This document shows, in pieces, positions 25,289 through 33,476 of a DNA stretch of 64,000 nt (positions are counted from its first letter, which is position 1; the number at the start of each line of letters is the position of its first letter). Source of the DNA: DATGMP01 sp035293565. GTDB taxonomy: Bacteria > Pseudomonadota > Alphaproteobacteria > BOG-932 > Roseiterribacteraceae. The stretch spans positions 1 to 64,000 of the forward strand of contig DATGMP010000163.1 of NCBI GenBank assembly GCA_035293565.1, in the 5' to 3' direction. The notes under the pieces are model-generated. The model was given only the letters and a program-made list of their open reading frames with translations. It had not been told where the DNA came from and did no database searches. The position numbers and the translations under genes are program-made.

Positions 25289-26263
25289 CTAAGGTTGCGG
25301 AAGAAATTGGCTGGTAAAGATGTCGGATGCCTGAACGTTGCCGGCGAGATTTCCCGATTCGCGTACGAGGTCGATGGCCCGCTCCATCTTGTCCGGATCA
25401 AATTCCTTACCGAGAAGCTGGGCGGTTTCGACGATCTGGGCACGCGTTACCTCAGGTTCCAGCACGGGGTATCGTTTGAGAGTCAGAGCCAAGGCTTCGT
25501 CGATATTGGTAGCGGTATAAGCATAGCCCCGCATCGTCGCCTGAATGAACCGGCGCGCGAGATCCGGATCGCTCGCTATGGTCCGGTCGCTCGCACCAAT
25601 CCCGCTTCCATGAATTTCGAAGCCGAAATCGGCGTAGGAAATCATGCCGATTGTCAGATTGGCCTCGCGCGCCTGTTGCTCGAACAAAGGCACGCTGTTG
25701 CCTTTCCAGCATTCGGCGGCGTCGATCTTGCCCTCGATCAGGGACGGCACCACCACTGAGGGGTCGAGACGCATGATCTTGACTTGCGCCGGATCGACCT
25801 TGTTCCGCTTCAGCCAGATCGGCAACAACGCCTGCACCGGCGAATTCTGTCCGCCCCCGACCACGAGTCCGGCGAGGTCGGCGGGAGCGGCGATCCGATG
25901 CCGTTCGCGCACGAAGCACAGCCCGGCGGGAAGGCGAGCGTTGATCGGCGCGATCAATCTGACATGCCCGCCATTGGCGCGGTTGAGTATGGCGGCCAAA
26001 GGGTCGACATAGGCAAATTCGAATAGGCCCTGATCGAGCTCGTTCGCCGTGCGGATGCCGCCAAAGCCCCGAATCAAAGCGACGTCGAGCCCGACTTCGC
26101 GATAAAAGCCCTTGTCCGCAGCAACGATCACGCCGGCCATGCTGCCCTGCGGCAGCCATGACATATTGAACTGAATCTTCTTCAGTTCCGCAGCCTGCAC
26201 GATCCCGTGCATCAGCAGCAGCGCAACCGCCAGACCCTTGGCACAGAGCGATATGAGCCTCAT
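25289..26263 (-). CDS. Periplasmic substrate-binding protein of the NitT/TauT importer (NMT1/THI5-like)
   Basis: 324 residues with signal peptide ending in VQAAE and the NMT1/THI5-like fold: IQFNMSWLPQGSMAGVIVAA, GFYREVGLDVALIRG and LIEGKIDAAECWKGNSVPL. Such proteins capture thiamine precursors, sulfonates, nitrate, phthalate or related aromatics for a TauBC-type pair. It follows the FAH-family gene with only one base between. Its place inside an aminoaromatic operon suggests that the ligand is the pathway substrate or a related compound, an inference. Confidence 0.88.
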   Translation of the reverse strand: MRLISLCAKGLAVALLLMHGIVQAAELKKIQFNMSWLPQGSMAGVIVAADKGFYREVGLDVALIRGFGGIRTANELDQGLFEFAYVDPLAAILNRANGGHVRLIAPINARLPAGLCFVRERHRIAAPADLAGLVVGGGQNSPVQALLPIWLKRNKVDPAQVKIMRLDPSVVVPSLIEGKIDAAECWKGNSVPLFEQQAREANLTIGMISYADFGFEIHGSGIGASDRTIASDPDLARRFIQATMRGYAYTATNIDEALALTLKRYPVLEPEVTRAQIVETAQLLGKEFDPDKMERAIDLVRESGNLAGNVQASDIFTSQFLPQP

Positions 26264-26264
26264 A

Positions 26265-27206
26265 TCAGTCTGCCGTTGCGACGACCGGATTGCGGATTTC
26301 GCCTATTTCGCCGATCCGCGCGATCACTTCGTCGCCCGGCTTGAGGAAGATGCCTCGTCCCATCCCAACCCCGGCTGGCGTGCCGGTGGCCAGCAGATCA
26401 CCGGGTCGCAACTCGACGAGGCGCGACAAATAGGCGATTTGTTCGAAACCATTGAAGATCATGTCATGCGAATTGCCGTCCTGCATCATCACGCCATTCA
26501 CCGACAATTGCAGCGACAGCGAATGCGGATCGCTGACGCAATCCCGTGGTACGAACCACGGTCCGACAGGCGTGAAGCTCTCGAAGCTCTTGCCCCGAAA
26601 CCAATCGTGCGAAAAAGGAAAATCGGTGCGTCGTGTCAGATCGCGGGCCGAAACGTCATTGACGACGACATAGCCGGCGATGTGCGACAAGGCCTGGTCA
26701 ACGGGAATCCGACGCCCGATTTTGCCGATGACGACACCGAGCTCGACCTCCCAGTCAACTTGCTTGGATTCGGGCGGCAGTATGATCGGCTCATCAGGGC
26801 CGATGACGCTCGATTGCGATTTCAGAAATATGAAAGGCGTGGAATCGGCCTTTGCCGCAAGCTTGGTCTGCATTTCGGCGGCATGTTCGACATAGTTCGA
26901 CGCCGCGCCGAAAATTCGATAAGGAGCGAAAGGAGCGAGAAACTTGATACTGCCGACCGAAGCTCCAACGATGTCGCCCTGCACTGCGGCTTTTTCCGTT
27001 TGCGCGGCCAGCGTGTCGACAACTATTCCCAGCGTATCCCAACCGGCAATGATGCGGTCGACCGAAGCCAATGCCGTCTCGGTCGCACAATCCACCGCCA
27101 TCGCCTCGCAGATAGCGGCAAGATCGTAACATTGTTCGTTCATCACTAGAGCGGGGCGTGGTCCGCGAGAGGTCCGGTAAGTACCAAGAGCATACCAGGT
27201 CTTCAT
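26265..27206 (-). CDS. Fumarylacetoacetate hydrolase-family protein
   Basis: About 313 residues. The C-terminal catalytic domain has FLKSQSSVIGPDEPIILP, VDWEVELGVVIGKIG with the metal-binding glutamates, VNDVSARDLT, and LATGTPAGVGMG. FAH-fold enzymes hydrolyse acylpyruvates or isomerise and decarboxylate ring-cleavage products. The ATG with GGAGG five bases before it was chosen; the TTG codon just upstream would add one residue. In this operon it may act as an isomerase or acylpyruvase for a side branch, since the main decarboxylase and hydratase steps have their own genes. Confidence 0.87.
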   Translation of the reverse strand: MKTWYALGTYRTSRGPRPALVMNEQCYDLAAICEAMAVDCATETALASVDRIIAGWDTLGIVVDTLAAQTEKAAVQGDIVGASVGSIKFLAPFAPYRIFGAASNYVEHAAEMQTKLAAKADSTPFIFLKSQSSVIGPDEPIILPPESKQVDWEVELGVVIGKIGRRIPVDQALSHIAGYVVVNDVSARDLTRRTDFPFSHDWFRGKSFESFTPVGPWFVPRDCVSDPHSLSLQLSVNGVMMQDGNSHDMIFNGFEQIAYLSRLVELRPGDLLATGTPAGVGMGRGIFLKPGDEVIARIGEIGEIRNPVVATAD

Positions 27207-27222
27207 CAAATCCTCCGCGCCG

Positions 27223-28218
27223 TCAGGTCAGGCCAAAGAAATCAATTGCGTTGTTGCCGATCAGCTTAGCCTTGGCGCGGTGGCTCAGGCCGTCGTAGCC
27301 ACGAACGAGCGCGCCGACGCTGAGTTCACCCAATGGGAACGGATAGTCCGAGCCGAGCATGACCCGATCCTCGCCCATGGTTCCGATCAACATCGAAAGA
27401 GCCGAATGACTGAAGACGGCGGAATCGACGTAAAAGCGATCGACATACGACGACGGCAATCTTGGGCAGTCGACCCGAACGGTTTCCCGGTTTTGCCAGG
27501 CATTGTCGACCCGGCCCAGCAGGAACGGAAAACTGCCGCCGCCATGGGCAAAACAAAGCTTGAGGGTAGCGGGCAGGCGCTCGAAGGCGCCCGACAGAAT
27601 GAGAGAAAGGATCGACAGCTGAGTCTCGGCCGGCATGCCGACCAACCAGCCCATCATATATTTCGGCATCCGGTTGCGCGCCATCATGTCCCACGGGTGG
27701 ACGAAGACCGGCGCGCCGATGTCGGCGCAATGATGGAGAAAAGTCAAAATTCCGGGATCGTCGAGATTCTTATCCCCGACATGATTGCCGATCTGAACTC
27801 CGACATGTCCGCTCGACATGGACCGGCTCGCCTCCTGGCAGGCCAGATCGATGTCCTGCAAGGGAACCTGACACATCGCTTTCAATCGGGCCGGATTGTG
27901 ATTGCAGATTTCCAATGCTGCGTCATTGAAGATGCGTGCGCATTCGGCCGCATGGGCGGCGGGGCGGCCATAAGCGAACAGCAGCGGCGTGGCCGAAATG
28001 ATCTGGACATCGACGTGATCGCGATCCATCTCCTCGATCCGCACCGCCGGATCCCAGCAAGCCGAATACACGGCACGGAATTCACGGTCGCCAACCATGA
28101 TCATGCCATTGTTCTGACTATCGTGCCTCAGCCAGGGCCAATCGGGCGTCCCGAAGAGCTCTGCAAGGTCGGGCCACTGCCGCGGTACGAAATGGCTATG
28201 GATGTCGATTGTCGGCAT
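27223..28218 (-). CDS. nbaD: 2-Amino-3-carboxymuconate-6-semialdehyde decarboxylase (ACMSD)
   Basis: 331-residue amidohydrolase-superfamily zinc decarboxylase that turns the unstable HAAO product into 2-aminomuconic semialdehyde and prevents its cyclisation to quinolinate. The metal ligands His7 and His9 (DIHSHFVP), His174 (FVHPWD), His225 (CFAHGGG) and Asp291 (LGSDYPFPLG) match those of Pseudomonas ACMSD with a constant small offset. It follows the HAAO gene after 3 bases. Length and motifs are complete, and the assignment is strong. Confidence 0.93.
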   Translation of the reverse strand: MPTIDIHSHFVPRQWPDLAELFGTPDWPWLRHDSQNNGMIMVGDREFRAVYSACWDPAVRIEEMDRDHVDVQIISATPLLFAYGRPAAHAAECARIFNDAALEICNHNPARLKAMCQVPLQDIDLACQEASRSMSSGHVGVQIGNHVGDKNLDDPGILTFLHHCADIGAPVFVHPWDMMARNRMPKYMMGWLVGMPAETQLSILSLILSGAFERLPATLKLCFAHGGGSFPFLLGRVDNAWQNRETVRVDCPRLPSSYVDRFYVDSAVFSHSALSMLIGTMGEDRVMLGSDYPFPLGELSVGALVRGYDGLSHRAKAKLIGNNAIDFFGLT

Positions 28219-28221
28219 GGA

Positions 28222-28761
28222 TCAGGTCTTAGCTTTCTTTTTGCCCGGATGATGGGTGCCACATGTTTTGCAAACCCGTAGCGCCGGTTGGGAGTAGAAT
28301 TGCTCGAATACGGGCGGCAGATCATCGACGATGCTGGAGAGTTGCAGTTCGGCGCGCCAGACCACGGCGCCGCATTTCTCGCAGTACCATTGGAAGGCGT
28401 CGACCTCACCCAGCGGCCGCCGACGCTCGATGACCAGACCGTAGCTGCCGGGAAACGGGCGCTGCGGCGAGTGCGGCACAAAGGGAGGCAGCAGAAAAAT
28501 CTCTCCCTCGCGGATAGTGATATCCTGGGGGCCCGCCCCTTCCCAGATGCGCAAGGTCATGTCGCCCGCGATCTGGTAGAAGAATTCCTCGAATGGGTCG
28601 ACGTGATAATCCGTTCGTTCGTTGGGGCCGCCAACCACGGTCACGATGAAGTCTGAGTCGGACCAGATTTGAGCATTGCCCACCGGCGGCTTTAGTTGGT
28701 TCGCATGGTCCGAGATCCACTTCTGAACGTTCAGCGGAAAGCCGTATTTCAATGCGATCAT
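28222..28761 (-). CDS. nbaC: 3-Hydroxyanthranilate 3,4-dioxygenase
   Basis: 179-residue cupin that opens the ring of 3-hydroxyanthranilate to 2-amino-3-carboxymuconic semialdehyde. The iron ligands are His53, Glu59 and His97 (DYHVDPFEEFFYQ, PPFVPHSPQRP). The bacterial C-terminal rubredoxin-like iron site is present as CEKC (127-130) and CKTC (164-167). All seven residues sit two positions later than in the Ralstonia enzyme. The start overlaps the deaminase stop (ATGA). The lysine-rich tail GKKKAKT is slightly unusual but lies after the last cysteine. Confidence 0.95.
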   Translation of the reverse strand: MIALKYGFPLNVQKWISDHANQLKPPVGNAQIWSDSDFIVTVVGGPNERTDYHVDPFEEFFYQIAGDMTLRIWEGAGPQDITIREGEIFLLPPFVPHSPQRPFPGSYGLVIERRRPLGEVDAFQWYCEKCGAVVWRAELQLSSIVDDLPPVFEQFYSQPALRVCKTCGTHHPGKKKAKT

Positions 28762-29201
28762 CCTTGTCTGTTATTGTCAGGAACGCTCAGCCGACGAAAG
28801 GCCACCGCCTTCATCTCGATCAGCAGATCCGGGTGGGGTAAGTCGGCGACGGCGACCGTCGTGCGCGCCGGCCCATCGAAATCGAAGTGGGAGTTGTAGA
28901 TCTCGTTGTAAGCTTCGAAATCCTCCATCCTCACCAGATAGGTGCAAATCTCGACCACGTCGCGCAGGTCGGCGCCGGCTTCAGCCAGGATGGCTTCGAT
29001 ATTGGCGATGACGGCTCGCGTCTGCACCCGGATATCGAGGATTCTGCGTCCATCGGCACCGACCTCACAACCTTCGATACTGTTGTCGGGACGCCGGGCG
29101 CTGGTGCCGGATACAAAGATCAAATCGCCCGCGCGGCGGAAATGAGGGAAGCGTCCACGCGGCCGGGCCTGGCCTTCGATGACAGCGCTCTGCTTGATCA
29201 T
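28758..29201 (-). CDS. nbaF: 2-Aminomuconate deaminase (RidA/YjgF-type)
   Basis: 147 residues of the RidA fold. GRFPHFRRAGDLIFVSGTSA followed by RRPDNSIEG is the characteristic opening of 2-aminomuconate deaminases (AmnD/NbaF), which hydrolyse 2-aminomuconate to 4-oxalocrotonate and ammonia. The C-terminal block includes RTTVAVADLPHPDLLIEMKA, with the conserved arginine and glutamate of the family. The start overlaps the decarboxylase stop (ATGA), and its own stop overlaps the HAAO start, so three genes are translationally coupled. Confidence 0.9.
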   Translation of the reverse strand: MIKQSAVIEGQARPRGRFPHFRRAGDLIFVSGTSARRPDNSIEGCEVGADGRRILDIRVQTRAVIANIEAILAEAGADLRDVVEICTYLVRMEDFEAYNEIYNSHFDFDGPARTTVAVADLPHPDLLIEMKAVAFRRLSVPDNNRQG

Positions 29202-29986
29202 CCCGGCTCCTTGGCGACACCCTGGGCGCGGAAATCCACCCGGCCCAAAATTTCGACCTCCAACGACACGAAATCTCCTGGTTTCAGCGGTTCGGCGGAT
29301 GTCGCCGCACCAGCCAGGATGGTCCATCCGGCCTGCAGGGTCAGCCCCGACGCGGCGGCGAGCCGGGCCGCGGCCACGACCGAGCGCAGCGGATGTCCGA
29401 GTATGGCGGCAGTGGAACCCATCTGGGTCGGAGTGCCATTAAGGCAAAAAACTACCCCTAGATTGGAAAGATCGTCCGGGACCCGGCACCAGGGGCCGAC
29501 GACGAACCCCGCCGCGGAAGAATTATCCGCCACCACATCTTCGAGGGTGAAGCGGAAATCCTTATATCGACTGTCGATGATCTCAATCGCCGGCGCGACC
29601 GCGTCGATGGCGGAACCCGCTTCAAGAAGATCGACCGGCCCATCGAGATCGTGCTTCAGACGAAAGGCCACTTCCGGCTCGACGCGAGGGTGAATGTAAC
29701 GCGCGAGATCGACGCTGCCGCCATCATCGACGCGCATGGCGTCGGTAAGTCGGCCCCAGATCAGATCCGACACGCCCATCTGAAGCATTTTGGCGCGGCT
29801 CGTGAAGCCCATCTTGACCCCGATCAGGCGCTCGCCCCGGGCCAATCTTTCATCGACCAGCAGTGCCTGGATGCGATAGGCATCGTCGAGGCTGAGTTGC
29901 GGCGCTTCGCGCGAGATCTGATTTGCGCCCTGCGCGGTTCGGGCGGCCGCGTCCAGATATCGGGCGAGGCCCGCAAGGTCGGTCAT
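29198..29986 (-). CDS. nbaG: 4-Oxalocrotonate decarboxylase (XylI/DmpH/NbaG type)
   Basis: 262 residues of the FAH-like hydratase/decarboxylase family. LIGVKMGFTSRAKMLQMGVS, HPRVEPEVAF with the metal glutamates, and IEIIDSRYKDFRFTLEDVVA match 4-oxalocrotonate decarboxylases, which make 2-oxopent-4-enoate and usually form a complex with the hydratase encoded next door. The ATG at MTDLAGLARYLDAA with AAAGGGG six bases upstream was chosen. The frame stays open upstream to an ATG at 30079, which would add 31 non-homologous-looking residues. Distinguishing decarboxylase from hydratase rests on the neighbouring MhpD-like paralogue. Confidence 0.87.
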   Translation of the reverse strand: MTDLAGLARYLDAAARTAQGANQISREAPQLSLDDAYRIQALLVDERLARGERLIGVKMGFTSRAKMLQMGVSDLIWGRLTDAMRVDDGGSVDLARYIHPRVEPEVAFRLKHDLDGPVDLLEAGSAIDAVAPAIEIIDSRYKDFRFTLEDVVADNSSAAGFVVGPWCRVPDDLSNLGVVFCLNGTPTQMGSTAAILGHPLRSVVAAARLAAASGLTLQAGWTILAGAATSAEPLKPGDFVSLEVEILGRVDFRAQGVAKEPG

Positions 29987-30092
29987 TGCACGCCCCTTTG
30001 AATTGGGGTCACGGATCTCGATGGTCGGATCCGTACCGATCCGGCCTGTTTCTAAACTGGCGCTTGGGGTCTTGGTCATTGGTGCTTGCTCA

Positions 30093-30878
30093 TCAGTGAA
30101 ATGCGGCGCGTACCGCGCCGAGACCGTGGATCCTGGCTTCAAATGCGTCCCCCGGCGCGACCGGAACCATCGGCCCCAACGCACCGGTCATGATGATGTC
30201 TCCCGCGACCAAGGGCCGGCCGACCCGCACCATCGTATCGGCCAGCCAGCGCGCCGCATTGATCGGATTGCCGAGGCAGGCCCGTCCGACTCCGGTCGAG
30301 ACGGGCTGCCCCTCTTTCATCAAGGTCATGCCGCAGAGGCTATGATCGAAATCATCCAGCCGGCGTGGCACGCTGCCCAGAACGAACTGACCCGACGAGG
30401 CGTTATCGGCTATCGTGTCGACGATCGATATGTTCCAATTGGCGATCCGACAGCCCACCACCTCCAGCGCGGGAAGCGCATAGGCGACGCTCGACACGAT
30501 ATCCGCTGGCGTATGACGTTCATGCCGAAGATCATCTTCAAGGACGAGCGCCACTTCGGCCTCGAGGCGCGGCTGCAGGACGGCCGCCGCTTGAAGATCG
30601 TCGCCATCGACAAAGGCCATGTCGGCGAACAGCATGCCGTAGTCCGGCTGGTCGACGCCGAGCTGGACTTGGACTACCGCTGAGGTAAGGCCGATTTTCC
30701 GACCAACTAAACGACGGCCTCGAGACTGCCAATAGGCCGTATTGAGATCCTGCACCGCATAGGCGGCGGCAAGGTCGCCGATGGGGAGCCGGGATGCGAC
30801 AGGTTCACAAGGCTGGCATCTTTCCTGGGCTTGACGCAGGCGAACGGCAACTTCGTTCAAGTGAGCGGCATTCATCAT
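30093..30878 (-). CDS. nbaH: 2-Oxopent-4-enoate (2-keto-4-pentenoate) hydratase
   Basis: About 261 residues of the MhpD/XylJ family. RRLVGRKIGLTSAVVQVQLGV, QPRLEAEVALVLEDD and VADNASSGQFVLG-type blocks are present (IVDTIADNASSGQFVLG). It adds water to 2-oxopent-4-enoate to form 4-hydroxy-2-oxovalerate. Two consecutive ATGs (30878 and 30875) are possible starts, 4 to 7 bases after the semialdehyde dehydrogenase stop. It is a diverged paralogue of the adjacent decarboxylase, as in all xylIJ-type pairs. No MhpE-type aldolase follows it. Confidence 0.88.
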   Translation of the reverse strand: MMNAAHLNEVAVRLRQAQERCQPCEPVASRLPIGDLAAAYAVQDLNTAYWQSRGRRLVGRKIGLTSAVVQVQLGVDQPDYGMLFADMAFVDGDDLQAAAVLQPRLEAEVALVLEDDLRHERHTPADIVSSVAYALPALEVVGCRIANWNISIVDTIADNASSGQFVLGSVPRRLDDFDHSLCGMTLMKEGQPVSTGVGRACLGNPINAARWLADTMVRVGRPLVAGDIIMTGALGPMVPVAPGDAFEARIHGLGAVRAAFH

Positions 30879-30882
30879 TTCG

Positions 30883-32361
30883 TTAGTACTTGACGCAGAT
30901 ATTGGTGGTTTCCGAATAGAATGTGAGGGAATGTTGTCCGCCTTCGCGGCCGATCCCCGACATGCGGATGCCGCCGAAAGGCGTGCGCAGATCGCGTAGA
31001 AACCACTCGTTGACCCATACGACACCGGCATCCACTGCTCGCGCGACGCGATGGCCGCGCGCGAGGTCGGACGTCCAGACTGCCGCGGCTAGGCCGTAGC
31101 GGGTGGCGTTGGCTAGGTCGATTGCTTCCGCTTCACTGTCGAAAGGCGCGATATGGCAGACCGGACCGAAGATTTCCTCTTTGACGCAGCGGGCCTCTTC
31201 ATGCAGGCCAATGATAATGGTCGGATCGATAAAGGCGCCGCGATCGCGGGTATCGCCAAACTCAGGGACCCCGCCGCCAATTATGAAGCGACCGCCTTCC
31301 CGCCGCGCCAGCGCGTAATAGCCCAGCACCTTTTCGCGATGCTTTTGCGAGATCAACGGCCCCATGTCGGCACCGTCATAGGGATCGCCGATCTTCATCA
31401 GGCGCGCACCGTCCGCCAATGCTCCGACGAAGCGCTCGAAAATCGGCCGCTCGACGTAAACGCGTTCGGTACAGAGGCAGACCTGCCCGCAATTGGAAAA
31501 GACCGAGCGTAAGGTGCCGGCGACCGCGGCCTCAAAATCGGCGTCGGCGAAGATGACCGCCGCATTCTTGCCGCCCAACTCAAACGAGACCGGCTTCAGC
31601 CCAACAGCCGCGTTCTTCATGATGGCCGAGCCGGTACTGGTTTCGCCGGTGAAGGTGATGGCGTCAATATCGGCGTGACTAACCAGGTATTCGCCGGCAG
31701 AGCCGGGACCAAAACCGTGCACCAGATTGAAGACGCCGGGAGGTAAGCCTACCTCGTGCATGATTTCGGCCAAGAGGGTCGCCGTGGCGGGGGTTTCCTC
31801 GGAAGGCTTGGCAATGACCGTATTGCCGCAGGCCAAGGCGGGAGCGACTTTCCAGCTCAGCAGCAGCAATGGCAGATTCCATGGCGACACCACCGCCACC
31901 ACCCCCAACGGCTTGTCCACTACATAGTTGAGTGCGCCTCGGCCGTCCGGAGTGTCGGTGTGAAAAGACTCAGACCCGCGGGCGGTCATCAGGTCGGCGA
32001 AGACACGAAAATTGGCGGCGCCGCGCGGGATGTCGACTTTCAACGCATGGCTCAAAGGCTTGCCCGTATCGGCTACCTCCGCTGCAACGAAATCATCAAA
32101 GCGAGCCTCGATTCCGACCGCAACTCTGCGCAACAAATCCTGCCTTTCGGCAAGCGTGAAATGCCCCCATGCTCCCCTCAAGGCGGCCCGCGCGGCGGCG
32201 ACGGCCCGGTCGATCAGAGGTCGGTCGGCTTCAGCGACCAACGCTAAAAGCGATCCGTCGACTGGGCTGAATTTCTCAAACACCTCCCCGGAATCGACGA
32301 ACGCGCCGTCGATATAGCAAGGGATTTTTCGGCCGGTGTATGGATATGGACGAGGCTGCAT
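30883..32361 (-). CDS. nbaE: 2-Aminomuconic 6-semialdehyde dehydrogenase
   Basis: 492-residue NAD-dependent aldehyde dehydrogenase. Catalytic residues: Asn162 (SPWNLPLL), Glu261 (FELGGKNA) and Cys295 (NCGQVCLC). Arg113 in DIPRGAANFR corresponds to a substrate-binding arginine of the Pseudomonas enzyme, and the C-terminus FGGIRMSGIGREGGQHSLTF then YSETTNICVKY is the hallmark of 2-aminomuconic and 2-hydroxymuconic semialdehyde dehydrogenases. It is the first gene of the long minus-strand operon and faces a divergent LysR gene. AAGG lies just before the ATG. Confidence 0.92.
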   Translation of the reverse strand: MQPRPYPYTGRKIPCYIDGAFVDSGEVFEKFSPVDGSLLALVAEADRPLIDRAVAAARAALRGAWGHFTLAERQDLLRRVAVGIEARFDDFVAAEVADTGKPLSHALKVDIPRGAANFRVFADLMTARGSESFHTDTPDGRGALNYVVDKPLGVVAVVSPWNLPLLLLSWKVAPALACGNTVIAKPSEETPATATLLAEIMHEVGLPPGVFNLVHGFGPGSAGEYLVSHADIDAITFTGETSTGSAIMKNAAVGLKPVSFELGGKNAAVIFADADFEAAVAGTLRSVFSNCGQVCLCTERVYVERPIFERFVGALADGARLMKIGDPYDGADMGPLISQKHREKVLGYYALARREGGRFIIGGGVPEFGDTRDRGAFIDPTIIIGLHEEARCVKEEIFGPVCHIAPFDSEAEAIDLANATRYGLAAAVWTSDLARGHRVARAVDAGVVWVNEWFLRDLRTPFGGIRMSGIGREGGQHSLTFYSETTNICVKY

Positions 32362-32373
32362 GAACCTTACCGT

Positions 32374-32388
32374 CCTCGCAAAGCGAGG
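32374..32388. promoter_or_regulatory. Perfect hairpin in the nbaE leader
   Basis: CCTCGC, a three-base AAA loop and GCGAGG form a perfect 6-bp stem 12 bases upstream of the dehydrogenase start codon. It would lie in the operon's 5' untranslated region and could affect transcript stability or ribosome access. No U-tract follows in either direction. Confidence 0.4.
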
Positions 32389-32440
32389 ATCGCCGAACGC
32401 TTCTGAATGCTGAACCTTAAACGGCAGCCTTATATCGATA

Positions 32441-32451
32441 AAATAGTATTT
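32441..32451. promoter_or_regulatory. AT-rich palindrome between nbaE and lysR (candidate LysR box)
   Basis: AAATA-G-TATTT is a perfect palindrome in the divergent intergenic region, 62 bases before the LysR start and 79 bases before nbaE. LysR regulators bind AT-rich dyads containing T-N11-A in such places, so this is the best candidate operator. The promoters themselves are not clear. Confidence 0.45.
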
Positions 32452-32513
32452 CCATCGCTTCCTATATTTGATTTGTTATGTCACAATGAGCTTATCCGAC
32501 GCCGAGATACCTC

Positions 32514-33476
32514 ATGACGCCGATCGCACTTGAAAACCGCCTTGAGGCGCGCCTGAAGCTCAAGCAGCTCAGACTTCTGGTTCAGGCGGGGGAGCAACAT
32601 AATATTCTTCGGGCCGCGCAATTGTTGAATATGGCGCAACCGGCGGCGACAAAGATCATTCGCGACCTTGAATTGGCGCTTGACGTCTCTTTATTCGATC
32701 GTTCCTCGCGCGGCGTAACGCCAACCCTGTATGGTGAAGTGATCATCAAGCATTCCAAGCTTATCCTGGCGCAGCTGCGCCATGTCAGCGAGGAAATCGT
32801 CTCTATCAAAGCCGGCACAACGGGCAAGGTTACGGTTGGTACCTTGCTCGCGGCGGCGCCGATCCTGCTGCCGCGCAGCATCATCCGTCTCAAGCAGGAG
32901 CGCCCTAACGTCTCCTTCAGCGTGGTCGAAGGGACCAACGACATGTTGATGCCGATGCTGCGCGTCGGCGACCTCGATCTGGTTTTGGGACGGCTGCCGG
33001 AATACAGCGAGCGCGAGGGCCTGGCCCAGGAGGTTCTTTATTACGGCTTGGTGTCGATCGTGGCGCGCAAAAACCATCCGCTGACCAAACGGAAATCCCT
33101 TACCTTGGCTGATTTGGTTCATGAGGATTGGATTCTACCGCCGCCGCAAACCTCTCTCCGCAGTCAGTTTGACGCAGAATTCCTCAAGGCCGGATTCGAT
33201 CCCCCACCGCGCGCCGTTGAATCGATTTCGAGCCTGAGCAATCACAGTCTGCTTTTGGAAAGCGACATGCTGGGGGTCATGCCCTATCACGTGGTCGAGG
33301 CCCTGCACGGCTTGGTTCGATTGCCGATCAACCTCAAGATCGGCGCCGGCCCGGTCGGCATAACATTTCGCGACAATGCCGATTTGACTCCTGCGGCCGC
33401 CAGCTTTGTCGAGGTCCTGCGAAAGGTCGCTTCTGAAATGGCCGAAGTGCGGGGGCGACCTGACCGGCGCCTCTAA
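32514..33476 (+). CDS. LysR-family regulator, divergent from the 3-hydroxyanthranilate operon
   Basis: 320 residues. The helix-turn-helix is in LRLLVQAGEQHNILRAAQLLNMAQPAATKIIRDLE (about 18-52, only the ends quoted as motif guides: NILRAAQLLN and QPAATKIIRDLE). The effector domain begins near VTVGTLLAAAPILLP. It is transcribed away from nbaE with 152 bases between them, the standard arrangement for an activator of that operon, probably responding to a pathway intermediate. Its stop overlaps that of the convergent permease by 4 bases. Confidence 0.9.
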   Translation: MTPIALENRLEARLKLKQLRLLVQAGEQHNILRAAQLLNMAQPAATKIIRDLELALDVSLFDRSSRGVTPTLYGEVIIKHSKLILAQLRHVSEEIVSIKAGTTGKVTVGTLLAAAPILLPRSIIRLKQERPNVSFSVVEGTNDMLMPMLRVGDLDLVLGRLPEYSEREGLAQEVLYYGLVSIVARKNHPLTKRKSLTLADLVHEDWILPPPQTSLRSQFDAEFLKAGFDPPPRAVESISSLSNHSLLLESDMLGVMPYHVVEALHGLVRLPINLKIGAGPVGITFRDNADLTPAAASFVEVLRKVASEMAEVRGRPDRRL

